From the NCBI GenBank assembly GCA_947685225.1, contig CANTUV010000024.1:29344001-29408000 (forward strand): DNA of 64,000 nt, in the 5' to 3' direction. This DNA comes from Garcia nutans (taxonomy: Eukaryota > Streptophyta > Magnoliopsida > Malpighiales > Euphorbiaceae). The translations under genes were made by a program, and so were the position numbers. Every line of letters begins with the position of its first letter. Within the stretch, counting starts at the first letter, position 1. Shown here one piece after another: positions 22,761 through 35,111 of the stretch. A model generated the notes under the pieces. The model was not told where the DNA came from, ran no database searches, and saw nothing but the letters and a program-made list of their open reading frames with translations.

Positions 22761-23394
22761 TTATGGGATGAGATTAACATATCCCAAATAGTGACACTTG
22801 CCTAGGTTATCTTCAGTTGCTTCAATACAGTGTCCTCTTCTATTTCTCTTTTTGCTATTTTCCATCACCATCCATTCTTCCTTCTCTCTTTCTACTCTCC
22901 TCTCTCTATCTTTCTCTACACTGGACTCCCTCACATAAGGCTTTCTAAACCTAGTGACTTTCATATCCCCATCATCATCCACCTCTACCCATAATGAATG
23001 TTCACTCACCAAATTTCCTACTCTGCTGTCATCAAACTTGGGAATGATAGGTAGCTTGAACATGGGTAGCAGAGTCTCATCCTCCATGAAATAGCTTATC
23101 CAACTCTATCATCTCTTATGCTTTTGAGGACTATTGTTGGTATTTCTTCTCAAGAGTCTCCATCCTCTCTAACAAAGCTTTCTCAAAATCAATTATTACC
23201 TCTTTCTTGAGGCCTTCTTTCTTTGTTGGAGCTTGACTAGTGTGGTCATAGTTCTCTACCATGTCATAATATATCTCATCCTCCTCCTCCTCCTTCTTCT
23301 CTTCCTCTCTAATTATACCCCTCTTTTCTTAGTTTTTTGTATTGTTGGATGACCCTTCAGCCTATGTGGTTGATGTCTCCATGTTTTGCGCCAT
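22761..23394 (-). pseudogene. Possible gag-like fragment, - strand
   Basis: From ATG at 23394 the - strand encodes broken frames rich in Glu and Lys with coiled-coil-like spacing (FEKALLERMETLEKKYQ). After a shift, an open stretch of 108 residues follows (22761-23087) beginning MEDETLLPMFKLPIIPKFDD. The phrase FKLPIIPKFDD resembles the start of a retrotransposon gag core, and the acidic linker and Lys/Glu-rich N-terminus fit a gag. Stops at several places and at least one shift make it non-functional. I cannot assign a lineage, and a host-gene fragment is not excluded. Confidence 0.35.
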
Positions 23395-24200
23395 CTTCAT
23401 TAGCCTAAATATTATACTTCTATAAAAATGAAATAAATATGTCATTTTATTTTTATTGAATAGTATATTTTTTAAAATATTTTAAAATTACATGATTGAA
23501 TAACTAATATTACAATGGAAAAATCCTCGCATTGCTTTGGGATATCTATATATTTTTCTATATTTTTATTATTTTATTTTTTATTAGAAATATAATATGA
23601 AATTTTTTACATTAAAGTAAATTTTTATCTTAGTAGTTGGACAATAGGAAAAAAGAAATTAATGTAAAATTATTAATAAAAATGTTATGTAAAATTATTA
23701 ATTGCCATATTCACTAATAGGTATAAACATATAGGAAAAAAAGTCCAAGAAATTTCATGGAATAACCTAATGTAAATAAAGGTATAAAGCCCAAGCTATT
23801 TCATGGAATAACCTATTATATATAAGGGTATATTTGATATTTCACATAAAATATATATAAGAGTATATTTGATATTTCATATAAAATATATTATTTTAAG
23901 AAATAACCAACTATGGTATATTTGATATTTCACATAAAATACATTATAGCATGAATAGGAAATTTCTTCGGTTTTAAATTATAGAATAGATTACATTTTT
24001 TTAATTATAATATGTTAAATATAGGGCTATCGGTTGGTAGTTCCACTTTGTTCGAAATTTTTGAATACCAAATTTATCGATCAAACCTACCAATTTTCAA
24101 TTTCAGTCGTAACCGAACCAAAATGGTTGATTCAGTTAATTAACCGAACAGACCAAATTTTTATTATTTTATAATAAAAATTATATTTACAATAAAAATA
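23395..24200. other. AT-rich sequence, nothing recognised
   Basis: No gene or element end seen. A tract near 24020-24200 with CGGTTGGT, AACCGAACCA and TTAATTAACCGAAC resembles the self-complementary GGTT(C/A)GGTT sequence often found in degraded plant repeats. Confidence 0.4.
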
Positions 24201-24850
24201 TTAACTGAACCGACTAAGAGAGTTCATCATAAATTATTGTATCCATACGTCATGACACGAATGACTTTACTAGGTGAGGGAATTACTCTATAGCATTGAG
24301 TTGCCTATGCTTACTTAGGGAGGGGTTCTGCATAATTGCAAGTGTCTAGGTTCTAGTTGATCTTAAAACATGTTTTGATGAACATTTGAGGTAAAATTAA
24401 ACTCTGCTTATTTAAGAGAGAATGATCTAGACATTGTTTGGTGAGTCAATAACTAGTATCCATCCTGTTAATATCAATCCCTAGTTTGTCCTTTTGAGCC
24501 TTCATGAGTTTTTATGTTGCTTTTATTAGCTTGTAAACCCCGATAACCCACCCTAAGCTGGTGTGACACTTATGATAAGTCTGACGATCACAAAGCTACC
24601 AAAAAGAAAGAAGATTGAAGAAAGGGATGCTTAGTCAAGACCTTAAGGACAGTTGAAGTTTACTTGAACTAGAACTAATATCTCAGATCTATTTCATCAT
24701 TAAGATTGTATCAAGACAACAAAATATCCATCCTCATTGAAGTAGACTCATGCTACTTCATAGTCAGAAGCATGGAATTGAATGAACAGAATGACTTTCT
24801 TAGAATTAGGATCCAAAAAAATCAAGAAAAAAAGAAGAAGAAGAAAAAAT

Positions 24851-24938
24851 AGCTCGCTAGGTTAAAAACCCAAAAGGGCAGCCTAAGAAAAAATTAGAGC
24901 ATCTCCCTAGTTTCGAAAACCCAAAAGGGCGGTTTAGA
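24851..24938 (+). other. Paired post-integrase hairpins in X2
   Basis: Two copies of a motif CTAGGTT..AAACCC-AAAA-GGGC.GCCTA: copy 1 near 24856-24887, copy 2 near 24907-24938. They correspond to the hairpins of Z at 57881-57963, at the same place relative to integrase. Confidence 0.55.
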
Positions 24939-26584
24939 AAGCCAACCAAGTTCTTATTACATAAAGCATAGAAGGTTTTTGCTCAACCTACGAGAAGAAT
25001 TTGAGTTAAATTAGTCCAGCCAAACTAGAGACTAAGTTAAATTAGAGAAATAGGAGGAAGACTATCTTTCATTTGGTTCATGATGTCCAATATAGCTCCA
25101 AGTTAGCAATCTTGAAAGTCCTAAATGTGATATTCCAAAAGGGAAAAGGGGGCAAAATTATGAAATGCCATAAAAAAAGTGTAAAGTAAGAAAAAAGTAA
25201 AAGTAAAAGGGCCCTAAGTTTTTGGAAAATAAATTTGTCCTAGTCAGATCATATCCAAATTTCTGCCAAGAAGATGTAAGAACATTCAAGCTTTTATCTT
25301 TTCATGAAGCAAGATAACAAGACACCTAGAAGGTGAAAATGGTGCCCAGAGTTTAAGAATGTCTCCAATAATAGTAAATGGTTCTAACAAAATGTATATA
25401 GTGTAAAGTTTATTATTTGTGTCACATTAGCTCCAATATAAAAATGGCCTTTATCTAACCCATATCTCTTATACACCCCATTTTAAGCCCATTAAAGACA
25501 TGATGATCTCTCTTGGTAAGTAAATTCTATTAGTGGAGATTGTTTGAAAAAGAATGCATATGAGATAGACAATATTTAAACTCAATGAAACCTTTTACTA
25601 GGTAATATGTATGTGCCTATCTGAAGTGCAACCTTTCTTACTCAAACAGAGATGATTCCCAAGTTTAGTATGGTAACTAGGATTATGATATTATAGATGT
25701 GTTAATTTGAAAGACAAGTCTTGAGGAATATTGATACTGATTTGGTAAAGCCAACATTTTATTTCAAAATTAAATTTTTTTTAGAAGTTTTCTTATCAAA
25801 TGAGCTTTCAAGCTTTTTGAAGTATGTTGCATTGTTTAACCTTAAAGGACATAAAGGTCAAAGGTAGGAATTGTTTGCAATGTTATGAAGAAGCTTCCAA
25901 TTAATGATCTAAATTATGGTTAAAATGGATGTCTCATGTATCTCTGTCCATTCTACTCACGTTTTCTATATCTTAAAGATAAAGCTATGGATGTGATATC
26001 TCCTGATGATCCAATACAAGGCCTAATTGAACATGTTGAAGGTGCCAACGGAAGTCCTATAGCCTATCACCTCAGTCTGTGAGTCAGTATAACCGCTGTA
26101 AGTATCACCCATGCATATCGTATATTCCATACATACATAAGCATGTCACATTGCACTTTTGTTCTCTTGTGTTGTCTATCCTTATCATAATGAATATTTG
26201 ACACTCTATAAGTAAATAATCAAAAATAGATATGGAATCATGAGACATGAATGGCCGGTTGCTTGAAAAAGATCCAATCACTTTGCAAAAAAATGGAGAT
26301 GCCTGCTTGCACAAAGAATGAGACAAATGAAAAACATCAGTCGGAGCCTACATGGGAACAAAATCATTCATTAGAGCCTGCACAGGGGCGAAAAGCTTCT
26401 CCTTTCAATTTTTGATTTTATGCATGTATAAAATATTTTTAGACACTCTTTCAATGTTATGCCATGCAGGTGGTAAAGAGAGGATATGAGGGCTAAAAGG
26501 GTAAAAAATAGCTGAATATTTTGCAAAGCAGAATCCATTGAAGAATGGAACAAGTGGCTAGAAGAAAGATAGAATTCTCAAATG

Positions 26585-26808
26585 ATAGAAGGTTAGCCAA
26601 ACCCAAACCAATCAGGGTCTAGAACTTAAACCATTTCGAGTCCAGAACCCAAACAATTACTGTCTAAAACCTAAACCAATTTGGGTCCAAAACCCAAATA
26701 AATTCAGCCTCAGAGCCCAAATAATTTTGGGTCCAAAACCCAACCCAAACCAAATAGCGTAATGAACCTAAACCAATTCAGGTCCAGAACCTAAACCAAT
26801 TCGAGTCC
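26585..26808 (+). repeat. X2 3'UTR tandem repeat, first part
   Basis: Degenerate 22-24 bp units, GGGTCCAGAACCC plus AAACCATTTC or similar. The array is cut by Y at 26808 and continues at 38294. It is homologous to the X array but the unit sequence differs. Confidence 0.85.
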
Positions 26809-28749
26809 TGTTGCACTCAACTAATTACTATGACAAGCGACACTTGCAAGTATACGAGGTAATTATAGTAACAGTGATTGGCCCAAGGTCATCTCACAAT
26901 GAAGGAATTATTTTGCAATAGTTTGATTAACAAGTAAATTTAAAAGTAAGAGTGTCATATGTTAGAATGGTGAAAAGTAATTTTAATTTAAAAGTAAACA
27001 AGTGGTAATTGTGTAAGATCAATTCAATTCTAGGAATGGTGCCTAGGCTTGTAGGTCAATTTAATCAAAGTTTAATTCTCAAATTATCCATTAATATAGC
27101 CCTGTATTTTAATTTGTTCCTTGAGTTAAATTAGTAATTATCAATTCATTAGTTTTCACATTTATGAATTAACAACAACCAATTGTTTTGAAATTACAAA
27201 TTAATAAACCCTAGAACTTAAATTTCTAATTCATTCTTAGGGTGTTTGATTATATAGTTCCAATATCGAATTTCACCTCTCGATCCATCATTCAATATTA
27301 AGTGATTAATAGGTGGCCAATCTGTCAACTTAACATTCAATCCAATGCAATCAACCAACAACAAGGTATACTAATGGAATTATCAAATCAAGTCATCTAA
27401 TTAAATCTACTACAACCCAAGGCATGAGTGAATTAGCTCATCGTCAATTTAAAATAAATATCCATCTCAATATTCATTAAATGAAAATTATACATTGTAA
27501 TATTAATGTTCATAATAAAACAACAACAATATAGAAATGAATCAAAGGGAGAATATGAAAAACCCTTGTAGATGCCAAAAGTTGGACTACATATCTTCCT
27601 CATAGCTTCCACCTTGATGTGTGATGAACAACTTCCAAGCTCTCTAAATCAGTGGCTCTCCTCTTGAAAGATGGAATGTAACTTTCTCAAGCTTCCACTC
27701 CAATCAAGCTTTCTTCAAACCCTAATTGTCTAAGGAACTTGTTCACTCAATTTAATCCCCAATCTTGATTGGCACTTGTCTATGGAAGAAATGAAGGATG
27801 AATGGGAATGAAGATGAAGAAAGAATGGTGTCTCTCCTCTTGAAAAATCAAGAACAAAAACTAAGAACTCCCCCCTTCCAAAAACAGCCAACATATATAT
27901 ACTCCCCCACTTTCATCTCTTTTAATTTTTTTTAAGAAACCATCCATCTCTTACCAACTCACACACCACTCTTTGTCTCCCACCTTTTTCTTTATTTTAT
28001 ATTTCTTCCCATAAATTAGGCAACCTTTTTTTATCTTTTATTGTCTCTTTTTAAAAGATATCACCTATTGTCCCCCATTTTGTCCCCCAATTCGTGCAAA
28101 ATGATTGAAAGAATTTTCACAAGACATGGCCGAGTCATGAGTGACTTGGCTGTGTCACTCATTTTCTTATGGACACGGCCAAGTCATGTGACCGTGTCCA
28201 TGGCTACCTCAAAACCTTCTTTTCCATGTGAGACATGACCAAGGCCCTGGCCATGTCATGGGACACGGCCAGTGGCTTGGCCGTGTCTCTTGAGTGTGTT
28301 CTCCACTGCCTCCATCCTTGCTTTGTTCTTTAGATGGGACATGGCTGACATGGCCAATGGCTTGGTAGTATCTCTTGGGTGCGTTCACTTCTGCCTTTGC
28401 TTCTTTGGTTTCACTCTTTGGCTTCATCAAATGAGACACGGCCAGTGGGTTGGCCGTGTCTTCTCCCAGTGTCTGCTTCTGCCAATTTGTTCTGAAGGAC
28501 ACGGCCAGTGGCTTGTTAACTCAGGCCGTGTCATGTGAGTGCTGCCTTGGATGAAGGACACGGCCAATGGCTTGGCCATGTCTCTTAGGTGTGTCACATG
28601 TGTTTCCACCTTTTTGATCCTTATATTCATTCTTCTGAGCTTCCATCTAAATCAAACACTTCAAGCAAACTTTAAACACAAATTAAAAGAAAAATTAACT
28701 TAAAGCCAATAAAATTAACCTAAATATATGTACATATATGATCAAAGAA
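26809..28749 (-). repeat. Y 3' LTR
   Basis: Outer (left) end TGTTGCACTC; inner end GATCAAAGAA, where the other LTR has GATCAAAGCA. It contains the GACACGGCC palindrome array (28118-28582). The + and - open frames at 28041-28630 are products of this array, not genes. Confidence 0.9.
28118..28582. repeat. GACACGGCC...GGCCGTGTC palindrome array in Y LTR
   Basis: About seven imperfect palindromes of about 30 bp, for example GACACGGCCAGTGG followed by CTTGGCCGTGTC, spaced 50-100 bp apart. GC-rich in an AT-rich LTR. Repeated in the other LTR (37640-38130). Confidence 0.88.
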
Positions 28750-28764
28750 ACTACCCCACACTTA
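28750..28764 (-). other. Y polypurine tract (putative)
   Basis: On the - strand AGTGTGGGGTAGTTT adjoins the 3' LTR. Confidence 0.55.
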
Positions 28765-29614
28765 ATTCTTTGCTTGTCCCTAAGCAAAGTTAAAATCAAA
28801 GCAAGTAAACAAGAAAATTTAGCCAAGTTCAAGAGTTATAAGAATATATCAAGACTTCCAATTTCTTAAATCTGCAATCAATATCAAATCAAATAAAACC
28901 AATACTCATGCAATTTAGTGGTTTTCCACATATAACCAATATTGACACTTCCTCACCAACTCTTTGAAGTGTTTAAATAGGTAGTGTTTACACTCATAAC
29001 ATTCAATGAAAGATTATCACCATAAGCTTGCTTATCAATCAAACTTCCACCACTAAATTTCAATCAATCATCAATCATAAGGTCTTTCATTTGGTTGCAA
29101 TAGGGCTAAGGTAAAGGCGTGACATTTAGGAAATGTGAGCTGATTTATTAAGTTCAAGAGCACTTCAAGAATGAAGTAAACGATGTGATACAATCGAACA
29201 ATCCCAACGTACCTCTCAATCACTTAGCACTAGACATTAAAGAACTTTTTAGGAACTCCACTTATTAAATTTGCGAAGATCATTCCCAAACTCAATTCAA
29301 CCCTTTCAACAAGAACAATAATTATTCTTATTTTTTTATTATTTTTTTACTAATAATTAATTTTTTTTAATTATAATTTGCAACTAAAGAACATAATGGT
29401 TTGCAATCTTAAACCTACTAAATTTAACCCCACACTTAATTCAACACAACACTCAGTCATAAATGTTCTTAAAATGCTCTTGACCCAATAAAAGGGTAAG
29501 AGACAAAATAGCACGATTCAAAGTTAGTCGTGTTATGAAAAAGAAAGAAAAGAATAAACAAAATTGGCTAACTAAGGTTGAATATAGGGTTGGTCTTTTT
29601 AAGCCAAAATGGGT
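28765..29614 (-). other. Y non-coding region between extra ORF and 3' LTR
   Basis: AT-rich, with no recognised coding sequence. Confidence 0.5.
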
Positions 29615-30434
29615 TCACCTAATTGCCTTAAAATAAGCCCCTCTCCTTTTTGTAACCATGTGCATCTTTTCAAGGGTAGCAAGATCCAATGAATCACTCC
29701 TGGAAATTCTAGTCATTTGGCAAGTGCTTGGATCAAATCCATCAATAAGTGCCATAGGTAATGTGGTCACCAATCCACCTATGCAAATTGCACCCTTTTT
29801 CCTATTTGCTACGCTATCAAACATATCGGCTAACCAATAGCCGACACTTACGGGTATAGCATTGCTAGCAAAATCTAAGAAAAATAGCTTGTTTCCACCA
29901 CACCGTGCTTTCTTTCCTTGCAAAGAACCCACAAGACATAAACCGATGTAGATACCTCAAGGCGGGATTTATCAATTTGGTTGCTTTAGCCAATTTGACC
30001 ACATACATACGCCCCGAGCCTATTGCTCCCCATGCGAATTTTTCTAAAACCTTTAGGAACACATTTTTCTTCTTCTTGGTGAAAACTAAAAATAGCATTT
30101 AATTGCTCAATATCAAGAACACATAGTTTTCCAAGCAATTTAAAGTTAAACCTAGTGCAAATTTTCATTTCATTTCTTTCAATCTTAAGCGAGGTTAAAA
30201 ATTCTATGGAGAGTTCTTGGAATTGCAAAGGTTTAAGGGAAACTAATTTTTTCCATCCAAGGTTTTGAACATATTTAGCAAAATTTTCCCTAATTTATAG
30301 AACATTAAGGGATTCATCGCTCACATACCTCGTCGGAAAGAAACCCCGTGCTAAAAGAGTTGATCTCTTTGAAGATGATGAAGAGGATGATGGGGTGGAT
30401 GATGGAGGTTGCCTCCTCCTATGGTGGGACACCA
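29615..30434 (-). pseudogene. Athila extra ORF downstream of pol
   Basis: ATG at 30434 opens MVSHHRRRQPPSSTPSSSSS, a basic then serine-rich N-terminus followed by a globular part (RGFFPTRYVS, WKKLVSLKPLQFQELSIEFL). The reading passes a stop after about 45 codons and shifts frame twice (near 30075 and 29930), then continues (GSLQGKKARCGGNKLFFLDF, ALIDGFDPSTCQM) to the stop at 29615. Athila elements carry an additional ORF here, sometimes called env-like. This one shows no signal peptide or transmembrane segment that I can see. Function unknown; it is broken. Confidence 0.65.
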
Positions 30435-30504
30435 TTTTTGTTCTAGGAATCTTTATCTTTTGGTGAAAATTGAAGCTTTGATGGGTGTTATGTAGTTTGG
30501 TCGT

Positions 30505-30725
30505 GTTTGGGCTTTAGGAGGGACACGGCCAGTGGCTTGGCCGTGTCTCATGGGCATGGTTGCTTCTATATGTTTGGGTGTCCGGTAAGGGATTGAGGAC
30601 ACGAGCTTGCACTTGGGAGTGTCTGGGTGACACGGCCAAGCCTTCTGGCCATGTCGATGCTTGGGAATTCTGGGTTTGCGTGACATTGCCAGTGGCTTGG
30701 CCGTGTCAAGTGGCCGTGTCCTTTA
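30505..30725. repeat. GACACGGCC palindromes inside Y
   Basis: Four units such as GGACACGGCCAGTGG with CTTGGCCGTGTCTC lie just upstream of the extra ORF. They are the same motif as in the LTRs but outside them. Confidence 0.8.
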
Positions 30726-30984
30726 CTAACAAAATTTTTTATTTTACTTCTTTTTTTTTAACAAATGTGTCACCCAAGTCCAATATAAGCCCTTCTCTTC
30801 CTAGCTTTACCTTGAAACTCCATCAAAAATAAAAAAAAAAATGATCAATGCACCTATTCTATTCTCTTAAAGCCAAAATGAAATTAAATGGTAAAACATG
30901 AAGATTTAACTATGAACAGAAATACAAACCGATGGGTTGCCTCCCACTGAGTGCTTCTTTAATGTCGTTTAGTTGGACATTGTT

Positions 30985-32420
30985 GCATCATTTGTTTACA
31001 AACACCAAACTCTCAATAGTTTTTGCAACATCAATTTCTTCAAGGTAGGGCTTCACCCTTTGTCCTTTTACCTTAAATGTCTCATTGGTTTTCAAATTGA
31101 GTAACTAAACAACCCCATATGGGAATGTTCGAATTACTTGAAATGGTTTGCTCCAACACGACTTCAATTTTTCAGGAAACAATCGCATTCTGGATTTGAA
31201 TTAGAGGACTTTCATTCCCGATTCGAAAGTTCTTCGAAGGATCATCCTGTCATGCATAGCTTTTGTCCTTTCCTTATAAATTCTTTAACTCTCATAGGCC
31301 TCATTCCTAAGCTCATCAAGCTCAGAAATTTGCAACTTTCTTTGCTCCCTTGCTCTTTCTAAGTCCATATTTGTGGTCTTTATTGCCTAATAAGCTTTAT
31401 GCTCTAATTCCACCGGTAGGCGGCAATCCTTGCCAAAGACCAACCTATATGGACTCATTCCCAATGGTGTTTTGAAAGTAGTTCTATAAGCCCATAATGC
31501 TTCTGGAAGTCAAATTGACCAATCCTTTCTCGTTGTTCTCACCATCTTTTCCAAAATCCTTTTAATTTTCTTGTTAGAGATCTTAGCTTGTCCGGATGTT
31601 TGAGGGTGGTATGGAGTTGCCACTTTGTGTCAGATGCCCATCTTGGTCATCAATTTCTTGAACCATTTGTTGCAAAAGTGGCTTCCTCCATCACTTAATA
31701 TTTCTTTTGGGGTTCCAAACCTGCTCAAAATATTCTCCTTCAAAAATTTCAAAACAACATTATCATCATTAGTCCTAGTGGGATAGCCTTCACCCACTTA
31801 GACACATAATCCACTGCAAGAAGAATATATTGAAAATCAAATGACTTGGGAAATGGCCCCATGAAGTCTATTCCCCACACATCAAAAATTTCAACCATAA
31901 TAAACATATTGAGAGGCATTTCATTCCTTTTACTAATGTTTCTTACTCTTTGGCATTTATCACATTTTGTACAGAAATTATGATCATCCTTAAAAAGAGT
32001 AGGCCAATACAAACCACTTTAAAGAATTTTCTCGGCAGTCTTCTTTCCTCCAAAGTGCCCCTCGCAATACATGTTGTGGCAACACTTATTTTTGTTCTTC
32101 CTCCAATACACATCTTCTTATGACTTCATCCTTGCGAATTCTAAACAAATATGGCTCATCCTAAAAATAGTACTTACATGAATGCAGGAACCTCTTCTTT
32201 GCCTAAAAATTCAAATCCTTTCTCATAACACCACAAGAGAGATAATTAGTAATATCTGCATACCAAGGTGCTTGAGTTAAAGCAAACAAGTGTTCATCCA
32301 AAAATTTTTTCAAAAGCATTTTCACAAGTAATTTTTTCATTATTATCGTCAGAGTTCAATCTAGAAAGATGATCAGCTACTCCATTCTTACTTCCCTTCT
32401 GATCTTTGATTTCAACATCA
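30985..32420 (-). pseudogene. Y integrase
   Basis: The - strand encodes, across several frames, an integrase: zinc finger CDKCQRVRNISKRNEMP, catalytic core start IFDVWGIDFMGPFP (first Asp) with VDYVSKWVKAI, the YHPQTSGQ segment near 31605, and the C-terminal part (ALWAYRTTFKTPLGMSPYRL). The position normally holding the catalytic Glu (QVEISNR type) reads QAKISNK, so the third DDE residue is lost, which fits G-to-A change. Frames are broken by stops and shifts (for example TGA just before HKVATPYHPQTSGQ). The 264-bp open piece at 31749-32012 is the best preserved part. Confidence 0.8.
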
Positions 32421-32425
32421 AATTC

Positions 32426-33746
32426 TTACAGCATCAATACCCACCTAATGAGCCTAGGTTTAGCTTGTGGTTTGGTCAATAGGTATTTCAAGGCCGTATG
32501 TTTCGAAAATACTATGACTTTAGAACCTATCAAGTAAGATCTAAATTTGTCTAGTGCAAACGCCACAACTAATATTTCCCTTTCAGTGATTGTGTAATTC
32601 ACTTGTGCATCATTTAAAGATAAACTTGCATATAAATTACACACATCAATTTATTCACTCTTTGGCCCAAAACAGCTCCAATGGCATAATTCGATGCATC
32701 ACACATGATTTCAAATGGCAAATCCCAATTTGGGACAACAATTATAGGAGCGAAAGTTAATTTTTCTTTTAAAATTTCAAAAGCTTCTAAGCACTTGTCA
32801 TAAAAAATAAATGGAACATCTTTTCCTAGCAAATGACATAAAGGACGTGAAATTTTTGAAAAATCTTTTATAAACCTCCTATAAAATCCAACATGTCCCA
32901 AAAAACTTCTAATCCCCTTAGCAGATGTGGACGAAGGTAGATTCATGATTAATTCAACCTTAGCCTTGTCTACCTCAATCCCTTTGTGAGAAACGACATG
33001 ACCCAAAACAATCCCATGATCAACCATGAAATGACTCTTTTCCCAACTCAAGGTAAGATTACATTCAATACATCTTTCAAGCACGAGAGTCAATTTTTAC
33101 AAACAATCATCAAAAGAATTACCAAAAATAGAGAAATCATCCATAAACACCTTAATCCATTTGTCCAACATATCAGAAAAAATCGAAAGCATACATCTTT
33201 GAAATGTACTTGGTGCATTGCAAAGTCTGAATGGCATCCTACGAAAGGCAAATGTCTCAAAGGGACAAGTAAAGGTTATCTTTGGTTGATCTTCTGGTGC
33301 TATCAAGACTTGGTAGTAACCTTAAAGACCATAAAAAAAATAGTAAAAAGCATGTCTAGATAACCTATCAAGCATTTGATCAATAAATAGTAAAGGAAAG
33401 TGATCTTTCTTGGTGACATTATTTAATTTCCTATAATCTATGCACATTCGCCACCCAGTTTGTGTTCAAGTAGGTACCAACTCTCCTTTCTCATTCTGGA
33501 CCACAGATAAACCTGGACCACAGATAAACCTACTTTCTTTGGCACAACATGAACGGGACTAACCCATTCAATATCAGTAATGGGGTAGATTACCCCTTCA
33601 TTAAGTAATTTAAGAACCTTCTTCTTCACTACTTCACTCATATTAGGGTTAAGTCTCCTTTGAACCTCTTTCACCGGTTTAGCCCCTTCCTCTAGAACTA
33701 TCCTGTGCATGCACATAGAGGGACTAATACCCTTGATATCACTCAA
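32426..33746 (-). pseudogene. Y reverse transcriptase and RNase H
   Basis: Starts near 33746 (MSDIKGISPSMCMHRI, then EVVKKKVLKLLNEGVIYPI). The RT fingers and palm follow (APEDQPKITFTCPFETFAFR, LCNAPSTFQRCM, FMDDFSIFG with the catalytic DD), then the thumb and connection (GHVVSHKGIEVDKAK, RSFLGHVGFYRRFIKDFSK) and RNase H (MCDASNYAIGAVLGQ, INYTITERE-like, ALKYLLTK). Stops and shifts separate four open pieces. A direct duplication of a 17-base segment starting CTGGACCACAGATAAAC at about 33499-33532 disrupts the RT N-terminal region. Order and motifs are Athila-like. Confidence 0.88.
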
Positions 33747-33749
33747 CCC

Positions 33750-35024
33750 CTAACCAATAGTTCTCTTGAATTTTTTCAACATCCTCACAAGTTTATCTTC
33801 CTTCTCTCTACCAAGAGCAGCAGAAATGATCACTGGTTGTGAGTTGTTTTTCCCAAGAAAAACATGCTTTAAGTGCTTTGGAAGTTCTTTAAGTTCAACC
33901 CCCTTTGGTTGAATCTCCTCATTTGAACCCTCAACTTCTTCCTCCAAATTTAGAGCCCTTTCTAGTTTGTCTTCACCACTCTCCTGCAAGAAAACTTCTT
34001 CAACAACATTATCAGTAAAATCAATGAAAGAACAGTCCTCATATAAAGTAGTAGTGGGAATAGGGGAAGTGTTAAAAATTGAAAATTCTACAGTTTGACC
34101 TAAAACAGTTATGGTAAATTTTCCATTTTTAACATTAATTAATATGTTAGTTGTGGCCATAAAAGGTCTCCATAACAAAATTGTATGTTCAAAATCTCTA
34201 GAAATTTCTTCCCCCATATCTAAGACAATGAAATCAATGGGTACAATTAAACCACATACCTTAACTATGACATCTTCTACGATTCCCTTAGGGTATCAAA
34301 GAGTTCCATCCGCAAGTTGCAAAACCATTTTAGTTAGTTTAAGTTCCCCTAGCTCTAATTTCAAGTAAACAAAGTATGGCATCAAATTTATACTTACTCC
34401 TAAGTCACACATACCAATAATTTCTTTCCCATTCCCCATAGAGATACTAACTATAAAGCTTTTAGGATCCTTTAGTTTTAGAGGTAACCTATGTTGTAAA
34501 ATAGCACTTGTTACTTCTGAGACTATCACCTTCTCATTCAACTCATAATTTTTCTTTTTTATGTTAAGCTCCTTAAAAAATTTGGCATATGATGGCATAT
34601 TTTTAATCACCTTAAGTAAGGAAAGGTTAATACTTACCTTTGAGAGCATATTATAAATTTCAATAAATTGCTTAACATGCTTCTCATTTTTTAACCTGCT
34701 TGGAAAATGAATTGGTGATCTGTACAGATTTGGAGAATTGTGCAGCTTTGGTGCCACTAATGCCTCCTCACTATCTTCCTTCGGCTCAATTGGTTGAGCT
34801 GTGTCTTCTTGTATTTTCTCGTCATCTTCTTTCAATGTTCCTGCATCCAAAGAATCATTAATGTTATTATCGCCGATCTTGTTATCAAGTGCAGTACCAC
34901 TTCTTAGGACTGTGATTGTTTTGGCTTCCTCCGGTTGTCTTGGAAATTTTCCTTTTTGATTAGCTTGTAATTGATTAGCCAATTGACCCACTTGAGTTTC
35001 AACCTTCTTAAGTGAGGCTTCCAA
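33750..35024 (-). pseudogene. Y gag-pol linker and aspartic protease
   Basis: From MEASLKKVETQVGQLANQLQ at 35024 (a linker typical of Athila, with TITVLRSG), through FPSRLKNEKHVKQF, to the protease (CDLGVSINLMPYFVYLKL). The usual catalytic D(L/S)G(A/S)S is seen as DLGVS. A stop after LQLADGTL near 34296 separates the second part (IVLDMGEEISRDF-type, LWRPFMATTNILINVKNGKF). The acidic segment that follows leads into RT. Confidence 0.85.
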
Positions 35025-35111
35025 AGAGTCAAATCGGTTTGTTGTTCACCTCTTGATTTTGAGTGCTTATTTGAATTAAAGCATTAAAATTGTCTTCAAG
35101 TGAAGGTTTTT

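Larger units (their letters stand above)
24200..26808 (+). mobile_element. X2: Tat-lineage relative of X, left internal part
   Basis: + strand counterpart of the X 3' region (inverted match to about 8760-11070). It lacks LTR, PBS and gag on the left, so it is 5' truncated. It carries the two post-integrase hairpins (24851-24938) and enters the tandem repeat at about 26585, where Athila Y is inserted. It resumes at 38294. No protein domain seen; short open frames at 26105-26553 have no support. Confidence 0.7.

Noticed and set aside
28041..28630. Overlapping open frames on both strands within the Y LTR
   Set aside because: GC-rich palindromes lack stop codons in several frames; the same frames reappear decayed in the other LTR.
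29615..30434. True envelope gene in Athila Y
   Set aside because: No signal peptide, transmembrane segment or fusion-like region seen; only the position matches env-like ORFs.
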